The position numbers and the translations under genes were made by a program. Shown here piece after piece: positions 6,597 to 13,882 of a DNA stretch of 25,417 nt. This stretch comes from Streptomycetaceae bacterium (lineage in GTDB: Bacteria; Actinomycetota; Actinomycetes; Nanopelagicales; Nanopelagicaceae): positions 1-25,417 of the forward strand of contig JAIXPU010000054.1 in assembly GCA_027486075.1 (NCBI GenBank), given 5' to 3'. Within the stretch, counting starts at the first letter, position 1. Each line of letters opens with the position of its first letter. The notes below the pieces were generated by a model, which was given only the letters and a program-made list of their open reading frames with translations, had not been told where the DNA came from and made no database searches.

Positions 6597-7418
6597 ATGA
6601 GTACTTCCACCACCCTTTATGGCGGAGCTGCGCACCGTCGCGTCACCATCCTTGATCTGCGAGCTGCGAAAGAGCGCGGTGAAAAATGGGCGATGCTGAC
6701 CAGCTACGAACAGATGACTGCAGCGATCTTTGATGAGGCCGGCATCCCCGTTCTTCTAGTCGGCGATAGCGCAGGCAATAATTTCTTGGGCGAAGAGAAC
6801 ACCATCCCCGTCACCGTTGATGAATTGATTCCGCTGACTCGCGCAGTTGTGCGCGGCTCAAAGCGCGCACTTGTTGTGGCCGACCTTCCCTTTGGTTCTT
6901 ATGAATCATCCCCCGAACAAGCGCTCGCTACATCTACTCGTTTCTTTAAAGAAGCCGGCGCCATGGCGGTCAAACTCGAAGGCGCACATGTGGCAACGGT
7001 AGAAAAACTCACCGCCGCCGGAATTCCCGTGATGGGCCATCTCGGCCTTACCCCACAATCACTTCATCAATTGGGTGGTTACCGGGTGCAGGGTCGTACC
7101 GATGGAGATGCAATTTTGGAAGCAGCCGTGGCCCTGGAAAAGGCAGGGGCCTTTGCAATTGTGCTAGAGCTCGTTCCCGCTGATTTAGCATCGCGAATTT
7201 CCAAAGCGCTGACTGTTCCAACGATTGGAATTGGCGCCGGATCCGATTGCGATGCCCAGGTACTTGTCTGGACGGATATGGCCGGGCTGACTGCCAATCC
7301 TCCCAAGCTGGCCAAGGCTTATCGCAATCTGCGCCGCGAACTACTGGATGCCGCCCAAGAATTCGCCGTTGAAGTCCGCAACGGAAAGTTCCCTACGGAA
7401 CGAGAGACCTTCCACTAG
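6597..7418 (+). CDS. panB: 3-methyl-2-oxobutanoate hydroxymethyltransferase
   Basis: First committed step of pantothenate and coenzyme A synthesis: transfers a hydroxymethyl group from methylene-tetrahydrofolate to 2-oxoisovalerate, the same precursor that LeuA uses. The 273-residue product is a TIM barrel of typical length. Asp57 (Leu-Val-Gly-Asp-Ser) and Asp96 (Val-Ala-Asp-Leu-Pro-Phe-Gly) are the expected magnesium ligands, Lys126/Glu128 (Val-Lys-Leu-Glu-Gly) belong to the active site, and Glu191 (Leu-Glu-Leu-Val-Pro) is the likely catalytic acid. AGGAGA at 6586-6591 lies 5 bases before the ATG. It is transcribed divergently from nadE and followed 9 bases later by an MFS gene. No panC or panD lies in the window. 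Confidence 0.96.
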   Translation: MSTSTTLYGGAAHRRVTILDLRAAKERGEKWAMLTSYEQMTAAIFDEAGIPVLLVGDSAGNNFLGEENTIPVTVDELIPLTRAVVRGSKRALVVADLPFGSYESSPEQALATSTRFFKEAGAMAVKLEGAHVATVEKLTAAGIPVMGHLGLTPQSLHQLGGYRVQGRTDGDAILEAAVALEKAGAFAIVLELVPADLASRISKALTVPTIGIGAGSDCDAQVLVWTDMAGLTANPPKLAKAYRNLRRELLDAAQEFAVEVRNGKFPTERETFH

Positions 7419-7427
7419 TTTTAAGCC

Positions 7428-8696
7428 GTGGCGAAATTTGCGATTGACCTCACTCCGCTACGCAAGTACCCCGATTTTCGAAATTTATGGACCGCCGGGC
7501 TGATTTCTTACTTCGGTTCGATGATTACCTTCGTCGCGCTCCCCTTTCAACTCAAAGAGCTGACCGGTTCGTACCTGGCAGTTGGGTTACTTGGCGCCGT
7601 CGAAGTGATTCCACTGATCGCATTTGGACTTTATGGCGGGGTGCTAGCCGATTCAGTTGACCGCAAGAAGATGGTCTGGGCCACCGAAGCCGGCGCCCTC
7701 ATTCTGGTGGCAATACTTCTCGGAAACTCACTTCTTGATAACCCATCTATCGCAGTCATCTACATCGTGGCCGCCCTCTTTGCAGTGGTCAACGGTCTAC
7801 AGCGCCCCAGCATGGATGCGATGTTGCCCAGGCTTGTCAGCCATGAAGATCTTCCCGCAGCTAGCGCCCTCTTAAGTTTGCGTTGGCAACTCGGTGTCAT
7901 CGTCGGACCCACAATTGGCGGAATCATCTTCTCAACTTTTTCAATCACCGTTGGTTTCGGTTTAGATATCGCAACCTACTTAGTATCACTTGCATTCTTA
8001 GCAAGAGTACGTGCGATACCACCTATCAAAGAGGCCGAAAAACCATCTCTGGCAGCGTTATTTGATGGTGTGAAGTACGCCTTCCGGCGCAAAGATTTAT
8101 TGGGTACTTACATTATTGACTTAGCTGCCATGACACTCGCGATGCCAATGGCGCTCTATCCATTCTGGGCAGATGAGTTACAAGCTCCTTGGGCACTTGG
8201 CATGTTCTATGCCGCCATCACTGTCGGCTCAGTCTTCGTCACTCTCACTTCCGGGTGGATTCGCACCTACCGTTTTCATGGCCGCGCCGTTATTTTGGCG
8301 GCGATGGGATGGGGGCTGGCTATCGCGGCATCCGGTTTGAGTAACTCACTGATCATCGTCTTGTTCTGTCTGACAGTTGCCGGGGCATCGGACATGGTCA
8401 GCGCCCTCTTCCGTGGAGCGATCTGGAATCAGACCATCCCTGATGAACTTCGGGGACGACTTGCTGGCATCGAATTACTTTCCTATTCGGTGGGGCCGTT
8501 ACTCGGACAACTTCGCGCCGCATCTGTGGCCTCTGCTACCACTTTGTCCTTTTCGGTAACTTCCGGAGGGCTGATGTGCGTCATTGTCGTCGCATTTCTA
8601 GCGCTTTTTCTGCCGAAAATGTGGAAATACGACGTCCAAACCAACGAATTTGCCGTTCGAGAGCGGGAAATTCGAAAAAATCGCGAACTCTCCTGA
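7428..8696 (+). CDS. MFS transporter, EntS/MFS_3-like exporter
   Basis: A 422-residue integral membrane protein with about 12 hydrophobic helices. The opening (Leu-Arg-Lys-Tyr-Pro-Asp-Phe-Arg-Asn-Leu-Trp), the loop Gly-Val-Leu-Ala-Asp-Ser-Val-Asp-Arg-Lys-Lys after helix 2 and the Arg-Pro-Ser-Met-Asp-Ala-Met-Leu-Pro segment are typical of the enterobactin-exporter-like (MFS_3) family, which mostly exports small molecules. The substrate cannot be told. The start is GTG at 7428: the conserved N-terminus needs a start here and no ATG is available before residue 28. It follows panB by 9 bases without a ribosome binding site, so its translation is probably coupled to panB. A basic tail follows the last helix. 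Confidence 0.9.
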   Translation: MAKFAIDLTPLRKYPDFRNLWTAGLISYFGSMITFVALPFQLKELTGSYLAVGLLGAVEVIPLIAFGLYGGVLADSVDRKKMVWATEAGALILVAILLGNSLLDNPSIAVIYIVAALFAVVNGLQRPSMDAMLPRLVSHEDLPAASALLSLRWQLGVIVGPTIGGIIFSTFSITVGFGLDIATYLVSLAFLARVRAIPPIKEAEKPSLAALFDGVKYAFRRKDLLGTYIIDLAAMTLAMPMALYPFWADELQAPWALGMFYAAITVGSVFVTLTSGWIRTYRFHGRAVILAAMGWGLAIAASGLSNSLIIVLFCLTVAGASDMVSALFRGAIWNQTIPDELRGRLAGIELLSYSVGPLLGQLRAASVASATTLSFSVTSGGLMCVIVVAFLALFLPKMWKYDVQTNEFAVREREIRKNRELS

Positions 8697-8831
8697 TTTT
8701 TTCACCAAAAAAGTGGCTATCGAAGTAATTTTTTCTTCGGAAATTCCCTTAACAGCATAGAAAATTTCTGAAAATAATTAGCGACACGCACTGCAATTTT
8801 TCTCACAATGTAGTGGCATTTTTTTCCATAT

Positions 8832-8870
8832 TCCGTCACACTTATCCACGAAACAGGTTTGGGTGACGGA
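8832..8870 (+). repeat. Inverted repeat in leader of histone-like gene
   Basis: TCCGTCAC (8832-8839) and GTGACGGA (8863-8870) form perfect 8-base arms around a 23-base spacer, 30 bases before the start of the lysine-rich protein. It could be a stem-loop in the mRNA leader or a protein binding site. The rest of the 204-base gap 8697-8900 is AT-rich; no gene or clear promoter could be recognised in it. Confidence 0.5.
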
Positions 8871-8900
8871 TCCGAACCCTTCCGATTAGGAGATAAACAC

Positions 8901-9281
8901 ATGGCTGCAGCTAAGAAATCTGCTCCAAAGAAGCGCAAGAAGGCTGCTGCACCTGCAGCACCTAAGAAGCGTCGTAAGAAGGCTGCTGCACCAGCAGCTG
9001 CTCCAAAGAAGCGTCGTAAGAAGGCAGCTGCAAAGAAGGCAGCTCCAAAGCGTCGTAAGAAGGCAGCAGCTAAGAAGGCTGCTCCAAAGCGTCGCAAGAA
9101 GGCAGCAGCTAAGAAGGCTGCTCCAAAGAAGCGTAAGAAGGCAGCAGCTAAGAAGGCTGCTCCAAAGAAGCGCAAGAAGGCAGCAGCTAAGAAGGCTGCT
9201 CCAAAGCGTCGCAAGAAGAAGGCAGCAGCTCCAGCAGCTGCTCCAAAGAAGCGCCGTCGCAAGAAGGCTGCTGCTAAGTAA
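8901..9281 (+). CDS. Lysine/alanine/proline-rich histone H1-like repeat protein
   Basis: A 126-residue protein made only of Ala, Lys, Arg, Pro, one Ser and the initiator Met, with no acidic or aromatic residue. The centre (residues 42-106) is five tandem copies of the 13-residue unit AAAKKAAPK(R/K)RKK; each side carries an AAAPAAAPKKRR-type block (about 28-39 and 108-119). Such composition matches histone H1-like or HupB-tail-like DNA-binding proteins that compact nucleoid DNA, but the HU domain of actinobacterial HupB is absent. The true start is ATG 8901, with AGGAGAT at 8888-8894 before it; the frame is open further upstream but without such a signal. A strong terminator follows, so it is a single-gene unit. 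Function is inferred from composition only; an RNA- or ribosome-associated role is also possible. Confidence 0.85.
   Translation: MAAAKKSAPKKRKKAAAPAAPKKRRKKAAAPAAAPKKRRKKAAAKKAAPKRRKKAAAKKAAPKRRKKAAAKKAAPKKRKKAAAKKAAPKKRKKAAAKKAAPKRRKKKAAAPAAAPKKRRRKKAAAK
9024..9218 (+). repeat. Five tandem 39-base repeats inside the histone-like gene
   Basis: The DNA coding for residues 42-106 is five near-identical 39-base units that differ mainly at third positions and at one Arg/Lys codon. Near-identity at the DNA level suggests expansion or contraction by slippage or unequal recombination, so copy number may vary between strains. Confidence 0.85.
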
Positions 9282-9293
9282 TTCATTACTTAT

Positions 9294-9327
9294 AAAAAAC
9301 CCCGCCAGGAAACTGGCGGGGTTTTTT
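9294..9327. terminator. Bidirectional rho-independent terminator
   Basis: A perfect 9-pair stem, CCCCGCCAG (9300-9308) with CTGGCGGGG (9313-9321), and a GAAA loop. Six A precede and six T follow, so it can stop transcripts from both sides: the histone-like gene on the plus strand and marR on the minus strand. Confidence 0.95.
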
Positions 9328-9338
9328 ATTTCACAAAA

Positions 9339-9824
9339 CTATTTCTCGGCTGGAGGATTGGCCTTCAAAGAGTTGGTTACGCGTTCGAAGATTTCTGAGA
9401 GAACTTTCTGGTCATCCTTAGATAGGTGATCGATAAAGCGCGAGCGCACGCTTTCAACATGGTCTGGAGCAGCCGCCACAATCGCCTTCCACCCCTTGGC
9501 AGTCATCACTGCAAAGTAGCCCCGTTTATCTACCGGGCAGGCTTCGCGCTTTACCCAGCCAGCCTTCTCCATCACCTTGATGCGATGAGAAAGACGTGAC
9601 CGAGAGAGCATCGCAACATCGGCTAGCTCGCTCATGCGCATCCGGCGGTCTGGGGCATCGCTGAGTTGAGCCAAAACTTCATAGTCAGACATGGAAAGTT
9701 CATGGCTATCTAAATCAAGATCGAGAGCTTCCAATAATCGGCGGCTGGCGATGATGTAGCGGCGCCAAGCCTTCATTTCGGCAGGGTTTAACCAGCGTGG
9801 TGTTGTAGCGTTTTGCCCTGCCAT
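9339..9824 (-). CDS. MarR-family transcriptional regulator
   Basis: A 161-residue winged-helix repressor-type protein, expected to act as a dimer on a palindromic operator. Residues about 45-110 hold the winged helix: Leu-Ser-Met-Ser-Asp-Tyr-Glu-Val-Leu at 43-51, the recognition helix around 72-88 (Met-Leu-Ser-Arg-Ser-Arg-Leu-Ser-His-Arg) and a wing with Asp99-Lys-Arg-Gly102. Flanking helices form the dimer interface. It is divergent from an M13 peptidase gene, and the shared gap contains a GTTGAA-CT-TTCAAC palindrome placed over the promoters, so it probably controls itself and the peptidase. The ligand is unknown; one cysteine (Cys96) lies at the wing base, giving no strong sign of redox sensing. 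Confidence 0.9.
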   Translation of the reverse strand: MAGQNATTPRWLNPAEMKAWRRYIIASRRLLEALDLDLDSHELSMSDYEVLAQLSDAPDRRMRMSELADVAMLSRSRLSHRIKVMEKAGWVKREACPVDKRGYFAVMTAKGWKAIVAAAPDHVESVRSRFIDHLSKDDQKVLSEIFERVTNSLKANPPAEK

Positions 9825-9847
9825 ACCGGCAAGTGTACGGCAGAAGT

Positions 9848-9868
9848 AGAATATGTTGAACTTTCAAC
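9848..9868. promoter_or_regulatory. Divergent promoter and MarR-type operator
   Basis: Plus-strand TAGAAT (9848-9853) and minus-strand TATTCT (9854-9849) are overlapping -10 candidates for the peptidase and marR. The palindrome GTTGAA-CT-TTCAAC (9855-9868), with 6-base perfect arms, overlaps the expected plus-strand start point and lies upstream of the minus-strand one. MarR proteins typically bind such short palindromes. Confidence 0.6.
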
Positions 9869-9887
9869 TACTTTTCATCACAACGAA

Positions 9888-11852
9888 ATGGATGCCATGA
9901 GCTCGCTCAAATCTGGAATTGATATCGAATCGCTCGACCCGCTAGTGCGCCCGCAAGATGACCTCTTCCGCCACTACAACGGTAAGTGGATCAGCGAGTA
10001 CGAGATGCCAGCTGACCGATCCAGTGATGGCATCTTCCGTAAGTTGCATGATGAGGCCGAGGCGCAGGTACGCGAAATCATCGAGAACTCATCCGGCTCC
10101 GGTGAAGCCCAGAAGATCGGCGACCTCTACAAATCATTTATGGATACCGATGCCATAAAGGCACGTGGCCTTACTCCGATCTCGTCAGATCTTGCCCGCA
10201 TCGATGCCATCAAGGACCACCACGAATTTATCTCTGTGATGGCAACTCTAGAAATGCGCGGCATCGGTGGAATCTTTGGCGCTGCTATCTATCCCGATGC
10301 GATGGATTCCAATACCAATATTCTCTATCTCGGCCAGGGCGGCCTATCGCTACCCGATGAGTCTTACTACCGCGAAGATCAGTTCGCCGAAATCCGCGCC
10401 GCCTTCTTGGTGCACATCGAAAAGATGTGTGCGCTGGTCGGCATAAAAGATGGCGCACAAGTAGCCACACAGATCTTGGCTCTCGAAACTCAGATAGCTA
10501 CCCACCACTGGGATCAAGTGAAAGATCGCGATGCCACTCTGACCTATAACAAGTACAGCCGGGCAGAGCTAGAAACCCTTGCCCCACACTTCTTATTCGA
10601 TACCTGGGCTACAAATGCCAAGGTGCCAGCGAAGGCCTTTGAGACTCTGGTGGTCTGCGAGCCATCCTTCTTTGAAAACATTTCAGCGATGCTCGGTGAC
10701 TTTGCCAGCCAACGCGACTCATGGGTCGCCTGGCTCAAACTCAACTTGGTCTCAGCCAGCGCTGCCTACCTCACCGATGACATCGTCTTGCAGAACTTTG
10801 ATTTCTACGCCAAAACGCTTTCTGGCACTCCACAGATTCGCGATCGCTGGAAGCGCGCAGTTTCAGTCACCCAAGGCGCTCTCGGTGAAGCGATCGGCAA
10901 GGTCTACGTTGAGAAGTACTTCCCAGCTCAAGCAAAAACAGAGATGAAGATTCTGGTCGATAACCTTCTTGAGGCATACCGCGTCAGCATCCTCGACCTG
11001 CCTTGGATGTCTGAGGCCACTAAAGCAAAGGCGCTCGAGAAGTTAAAGAAGTTCACTCCCAAGATTGGCTACCCAGATAAGTGGCGCGACTATTCAACCC
11101 TGGAAATCTCTGCCTCTGATTTGATTGGCAACCTCTGGCGCATCGCGGAATTCGATCACGCCTATGCCATCGCCAAGATCGGCGCACCGGTTGACCGCGA
11201 CGAATGGCATATGACGCCGCAGACTGTAAATGCCTACTACAACCCACTGGCCAATGAGATTGTCTTTCCCGCCGCAATCTTGCAGCCACCTTTCTTTGAT
11301 TTAGGTGCAGATATCGCTGCCAACTACGGTGGCATTGGCGCAGTTATTGGCCACGAAATCGGCCATGGCTTTGATGATCAAGGGTCTAAATACGATGGCG
11401 ATGGCAATATGGTCGATTGGTGGAGCGATGAAGATCGTTCTAAATTTGAAGAGCTCACCAGCGTTCTCGTAAAACAGTTCGATGCGCTATCTCCTGAAAG
11501 CACACCTGACATCCACGTCAACGGCGCCTTCACGCTAGGTGAAAACATCGGAGACCTTGGTGGCTTAGGTATTGCATATAAAGCCTTTAAATTAGCGCTG
11601 AAAGGGGCAGAAAGCCCTGTTGTCGATGGTTTAACGGGTGATCAGCGCTTCTTCCTTTCTTATGCGCATTCATGGCGCAATAAGAACCGTCCTGAAGAAG
11701 TTCGTCGCCGTATTGCTATCGATCCACATTCACCAGATGAGTTCCGCTGCAACCAGATTGTGCGCAACGTCCAGGAGTTCTATGAGGCCTTCGGCGTCAG
11801 CGAAGCGGATGAGCTCTGGCTTGCGCCACAAGAGCGCGTTCGTATCTGGTAG
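9888..11852 (+). CDS. M13-family zinc metallopeptidase (PepO/neprilysin-like)
   Basis: An oligopeptidase expected to cut peptides of up to a few dozen residues. Counting from ATG 9888 (654 residues), the zinc site is His489-Glu-Ile-Gly-His493 with the third ligand Glu552 in Glu-Asn-Ile-Gly-Asp-Leu-Gly-Gly; Asn448-Ala-Tyr-Tyr is the substrate-binding motif. The protein ends in Arg-Val-Arg-Ile-Trp, like the usual terminal tryptophan of the family. No signal peptide or membrane anchor is present, so it is likely cytoplasmic, fitting digestion of peptides brought in by the ABC importer that follows. Start may be ATG 9888 or 9897; neither has a good ribosome binding site. Probably regulated by the divergent MarR protein. 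Confidence 0.93.
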   Translation: MDAMSSLKSGIDIESLDPLVRPQDDLFRHYNGKWISEYEMPADRSSDGIFRKLHDEAEAQVREIIENSSGSGEAQKIGDLYKSFMDTDAIKARGLTPISSDLARIDAIKDHHEFISVMATLEMRGIGGIFGAAIYPDAMDSNTNILYLGQGGLSLPDESYYREDQFAEIRAAFLVHIEKMCALVGIKDGAQVATQILALETQIATHHWDQVKDRDATLTYNKYSRAELETLAPHFLFDTWATNAKVPAKAFETLVVCEPSFFENISAMLGDFASQRDSWVAWLKLNLVSASAAYLTDDIVLQNFDFYAKTLSGTPQIRDRWKRAVSVTQGALGEAIGKVYVEKYFPAQAKTEMKILVDNLLEAYRVSILDLPWMSEATKAKALEKLKKFTPKIGYPDKWRDYSTLEISASDLIGNLWRIAEFDHAYAIAKIGAPVDRDEWHMTPQTVNAYYNPLANEIVFPAAILQPPFFDLGADIAANYGGIGAVIGHEIGHGFDDQGSKYDGDGNMVDWWSDEDRSKFEELTSVLVKQFDALSPESTPDIHVNGAFTLGENIGDLGGLGIAYKAFKLALKGAESPVVDGLTGDQRFFLSYAHSWRNKNRPEEVRRRIAIDPHSPDEFRCNQIVRNVQEFYEAFGVSEADELWLAPQERVRIW

Positions 11853-11902
11853 CGCTAGTTTTCAGGGAAGTGGCAAGCGCTAGTTTTCAGGGAAGTGGCA
11901 AG
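11851..11902. repeat. Tandem 25-base duplication between convergent genes
   Basis: Two perfect copies of a 25-base unit (11851-11875 and 11876-11900). The right copy contains the last codons of the ABC ATPase gene (Cys-His-Phe-Pro-Glu-Asn-stop); the left copy is a non-coding duplicate filling the gap up to the peptidase stop. Each copy begins with the self-complementary AGCGCT, so the two copies could also pair as a hairpin with a 6-base stem. Confidence 0.95.
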
Positions 11903-12854
11903 CCACCTGTGAATTACCGATAGTCATCAGCTGTGGCACTTCGGTACGGCACTTATCTTGCGCCTTCCAGCAACGAGTATTAAAGACGCACCCTTGTGGT
12001 GGATTCACTGGGCTTGGTAGATCTCCTTGCAAAATAATGCGTTCGCGCGTTCTTTCAGAGCGAGGGTCAGGTAGCGGCACCGCTGATAAAAGCGCTGTGG
12101 TGTAAGGGTGGTGCGGTGTTGCATATAAATCAGCAGTTGGAGCTAGCTCCATAATCTTGCCGAGATACATCACAGCAACTCGATCAGAGATATGTTGCAC
12201 AACCGATAAATCGTGGGCGATGAAGACCATGCTGATCTTCTCTTGCGCTTTCAGATCATCGAGCAAGTTGATTACCTGAGCTTGAATCGAAACATCGAGC
12301 GCTGAAACTGGTTCGTCTGCGACGATGAAGCGAGGCTTCAGAGCGATTGCACGAGCAATACCGATGCGCTGACGCTGTCCACCAGAGAACTCGTGTGGGT
12401 AGCGGTTGTAGTGCTCGGGATTGAGCCCCACGCGCTCCATCAAAGCCTGCACAGCTTGCTTCATCCCTTCGGCAGGTTCGACTCCTTGAATTTCAAAGGG
12501 CGCTGAAATAATTTTTCCGATGGTCTGACGTGGGTTAAGAGCTGAATACGGATCTTGGAAAATAATCTGCATCTGCGCACGCAATGGGCGCATCGCGGAT
12601 GGCTTGAGGTCGGTAATATCGCGGCCTTCAAAGATAATCTTTCCGGCAGTTGGTTCTGTGAGCTTTAAAAGTGTGCGGCCAGCAGTGGTTTTTCCGCATC
12701 CTGATTCACCGACAAGGCCCAGGGTTTCACCGGGTGCAAGTGAGAATGAGATGCCGCTGACAGCTTGCACAGCTTGTGCCGGTGCGCGCCTGCTTTTTTT
12801 CTTAACAGGAAAGTGTTTAACCAGGTTCTCTACCTGCAGGATTGGCTCAGTCAT
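11880..12854 (-). CDS. Peptide ABC transporter ATPase, OppF/DppF type
   Basis: The second ATPase of a di/oligopeptide importer, energising the membrane pore from the cytoplasmic side. In 324 residues: Walker A Gly-Glu-Ser-Gly-Cys-Gly-Lys-Thr at 49-56, signature Phe-Ser-Gly-Gly-Gln-Arg-Gln-Arg at 156-163, Walker B ending Val-Ala-Asp-Glu at 178-181, switch His214, and the C-terminal oligo/HPY extension with cysteines at 289, 295, 302 and 319. Cysteines in this extension bind an iron-sulfur cluster in some DppD proteins. The ATG overlaps the stop of the preceding ATPase gene by four bases (ATGA), so translation is coupled. Its 3' end has been duplicated. Confidence 0.93.
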   Translation of the reverse strand: MTEPILQVENLVKHFPVKKKSRRAPAQAVQAVSGISFSLAPGETLGLVGESGCGKTTAGRTLLKLTEPTAGKIIFEGRDITDLKPSAMRPLRAQMQIIFQDPYSALNPRQTIGKIISAPFEIQGVEPAEGMKQAVQALMERVGLNPEHYNRYPHEFSGGQRQRIGIARAIALKPRFIVADEPVSALDVSIQAQVINLLDDLKAQEKISMVFIAHDLSVVQHISDRVAVMYLGKIMELAPTADLYATPHHPYTTALLSAVPLPDPRSERTRERIILQGDLPSPVNPPQGCVFNTRCWKAQDKCRTEVPQLMTIGNSQVACHFPEN

Positions 12855-13882
12855 GACTTCAGCTCCTGGAGATCTTTAGCAAAGACGGGGTTACGTACTT
12901 CGATGGGAATATGGCATCGAGAGCTATGTCCTGCGCTATCTGTGTGCAGAGATACCGGCGTTACAGCGCAATCAACGGGAGATAAGTTGCGATATTCGCA
13001 ACGGGCAGAGAAGGCGCATCCTTGTGGCAGATGAATCAGTGATGGTGGCTGACCTGGAATCGCCTTGAGGCGTTCATTATTAGCCGAGATACGTGGAACT
13101 GATTTGAGTAAGCCCAGTGTGTATGGCGCCTTGGGTGTGTAGAAGAGATCATCTACTGGCGCCTCTTCAACTAATTGACCTGCATACATAACCGATACTC
13201 GATCGGCTACTTGTGCCACAACGCCCAAGTCATGGGTAATCAATAGGACACCCATATCAAACTCTTTTTTCAACTTATCGAGCAGAGAGAGAATCTGCGC
13301 TTGCACTGTGACATCAAGGGCTGTTGTTGGCTCGTCAGCAATTAGCAGTCGAGGTGAATTCATCAGCGCCATGGCAATCATCACACGTTGGCGCATGCCA
13401 CCTGAGAATTGGTGCGGAAACTCTTCAGCGCGCTGGGCAGGCTCTGAGATTCCAACAAGATCGAGCATTTCGATGGCGCGAGCTTTCGCTGCCTTCTTAT
13501 TTCCAGGGTTGTGAACCTCAAAAGCTTCAGCTAGTTGGTTACCAATCTTGTAATACGGATGGAGCGATGACATGGGATCTTGAAAGATCATGGCAACTGC
13601 GCGACCGCGAATATCGCGGACCTCACTTGGATTGAGTGAGACAACATCTTTGATGGTTCCACCATCGTTGATCTTGATAGATCCATCGATGATGACTGAG
13701 CCCTTCTTATGAAGTCCCATCACCGAAAGGCTTGTAACCGTCTTTCCAGAGCCTGATTCGCCCACAATGGCAACGGTTTCACCTGAATTTACAGTTAGCG
13801 ATACGCCATCGACTGCCTTAACAATGCCATCTTCAGTGGGGAAAGAGACGTGAAGATCTTCAATCGAAAGTAGTTGGGTCAT
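12851..13882 (-). CDS. Peptide ABC transporter ATPase, OppD/DppD type
   Basis: First ATPase of the importer, 343 residues. Walker A Gly-Glu-Ser-Gly-Ser-Gly-Lys-Thr at 41-48, signature Phe-Ser-Gly-Gly-Met-Arg-Gln-Arg at 159-166, Walker B Leu-Leu-Ile-Ala-Asp-Glu-Pro at 179-185 and switch His217, followed by the oligo/HPY extension with Gly-Cys-Ala-Phe-Ser-Ala-Arg-Cys. It overlaps the permease gene before it and the ATPase gene after it by four bases each (ATGA), a pattern that keeps subunits in fixed ratio. The pair of different ATPases is the normal composition of Opp/Dpp importers. Confidence 0.94.
   Translation of the reverse strand: MTQLLSIEDLHVSFPTEDGIVKAVDGVSLTVNSGETVAIVGESGSGKTVTSLSVMGLHKKGSVIIDGSIKINDGGTIKDVVSLNPSEVRDIRGRAVAMIFQDPMSSLHPYYKIGNQLAEAFEVHNPGNKKAAKARAIEMLDLVGISEPAQRAEEFPHQFSGGMRQRVMIAMALMNSPRLLIADEPTTALDVTVQAQILSLLDKLKKEFDMGVLLITHDLGVVAQVADRVSVMYAGQLVEEAPVDDLFYTPKAPYTLGLLKSVPRISANNERLKAIPGQPPSLIHLPQGCAFSARCEYRNLSPVDCAVTPVSLHTDSAGHSSRCHIPIEVRNPVFAKDLQELKS

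Noticed and set aside
8710..8740. CGAAG/CTTCG hairpin after the first MFS gene as terminator
   Set aside because: Only five base pairs, with the T-run inside the loop rather than after the stem.
8842..8850. DnaA box TTATCCACG as sign of a replication origin
   Set aside because: Only one near-match was seen and no dnaA, dnaN or rpmH lies nearby; kept only as a low-interest remark.
9024..9218. CRISPR-like regular repeats
   Set aside because: Units are contiguous without spacers and keep a reading frame; they are protein-coding repeats.
8717..9286. 189-codon open frame antisense to the histone-like gene, rich in Ala, Phe, Arg and Leu
   Set aside because: It is the mirror of the repeat codons; the plus-strand frame has a ribosome site, terminator and sensible composition, while this one has repeats only as a by-product.
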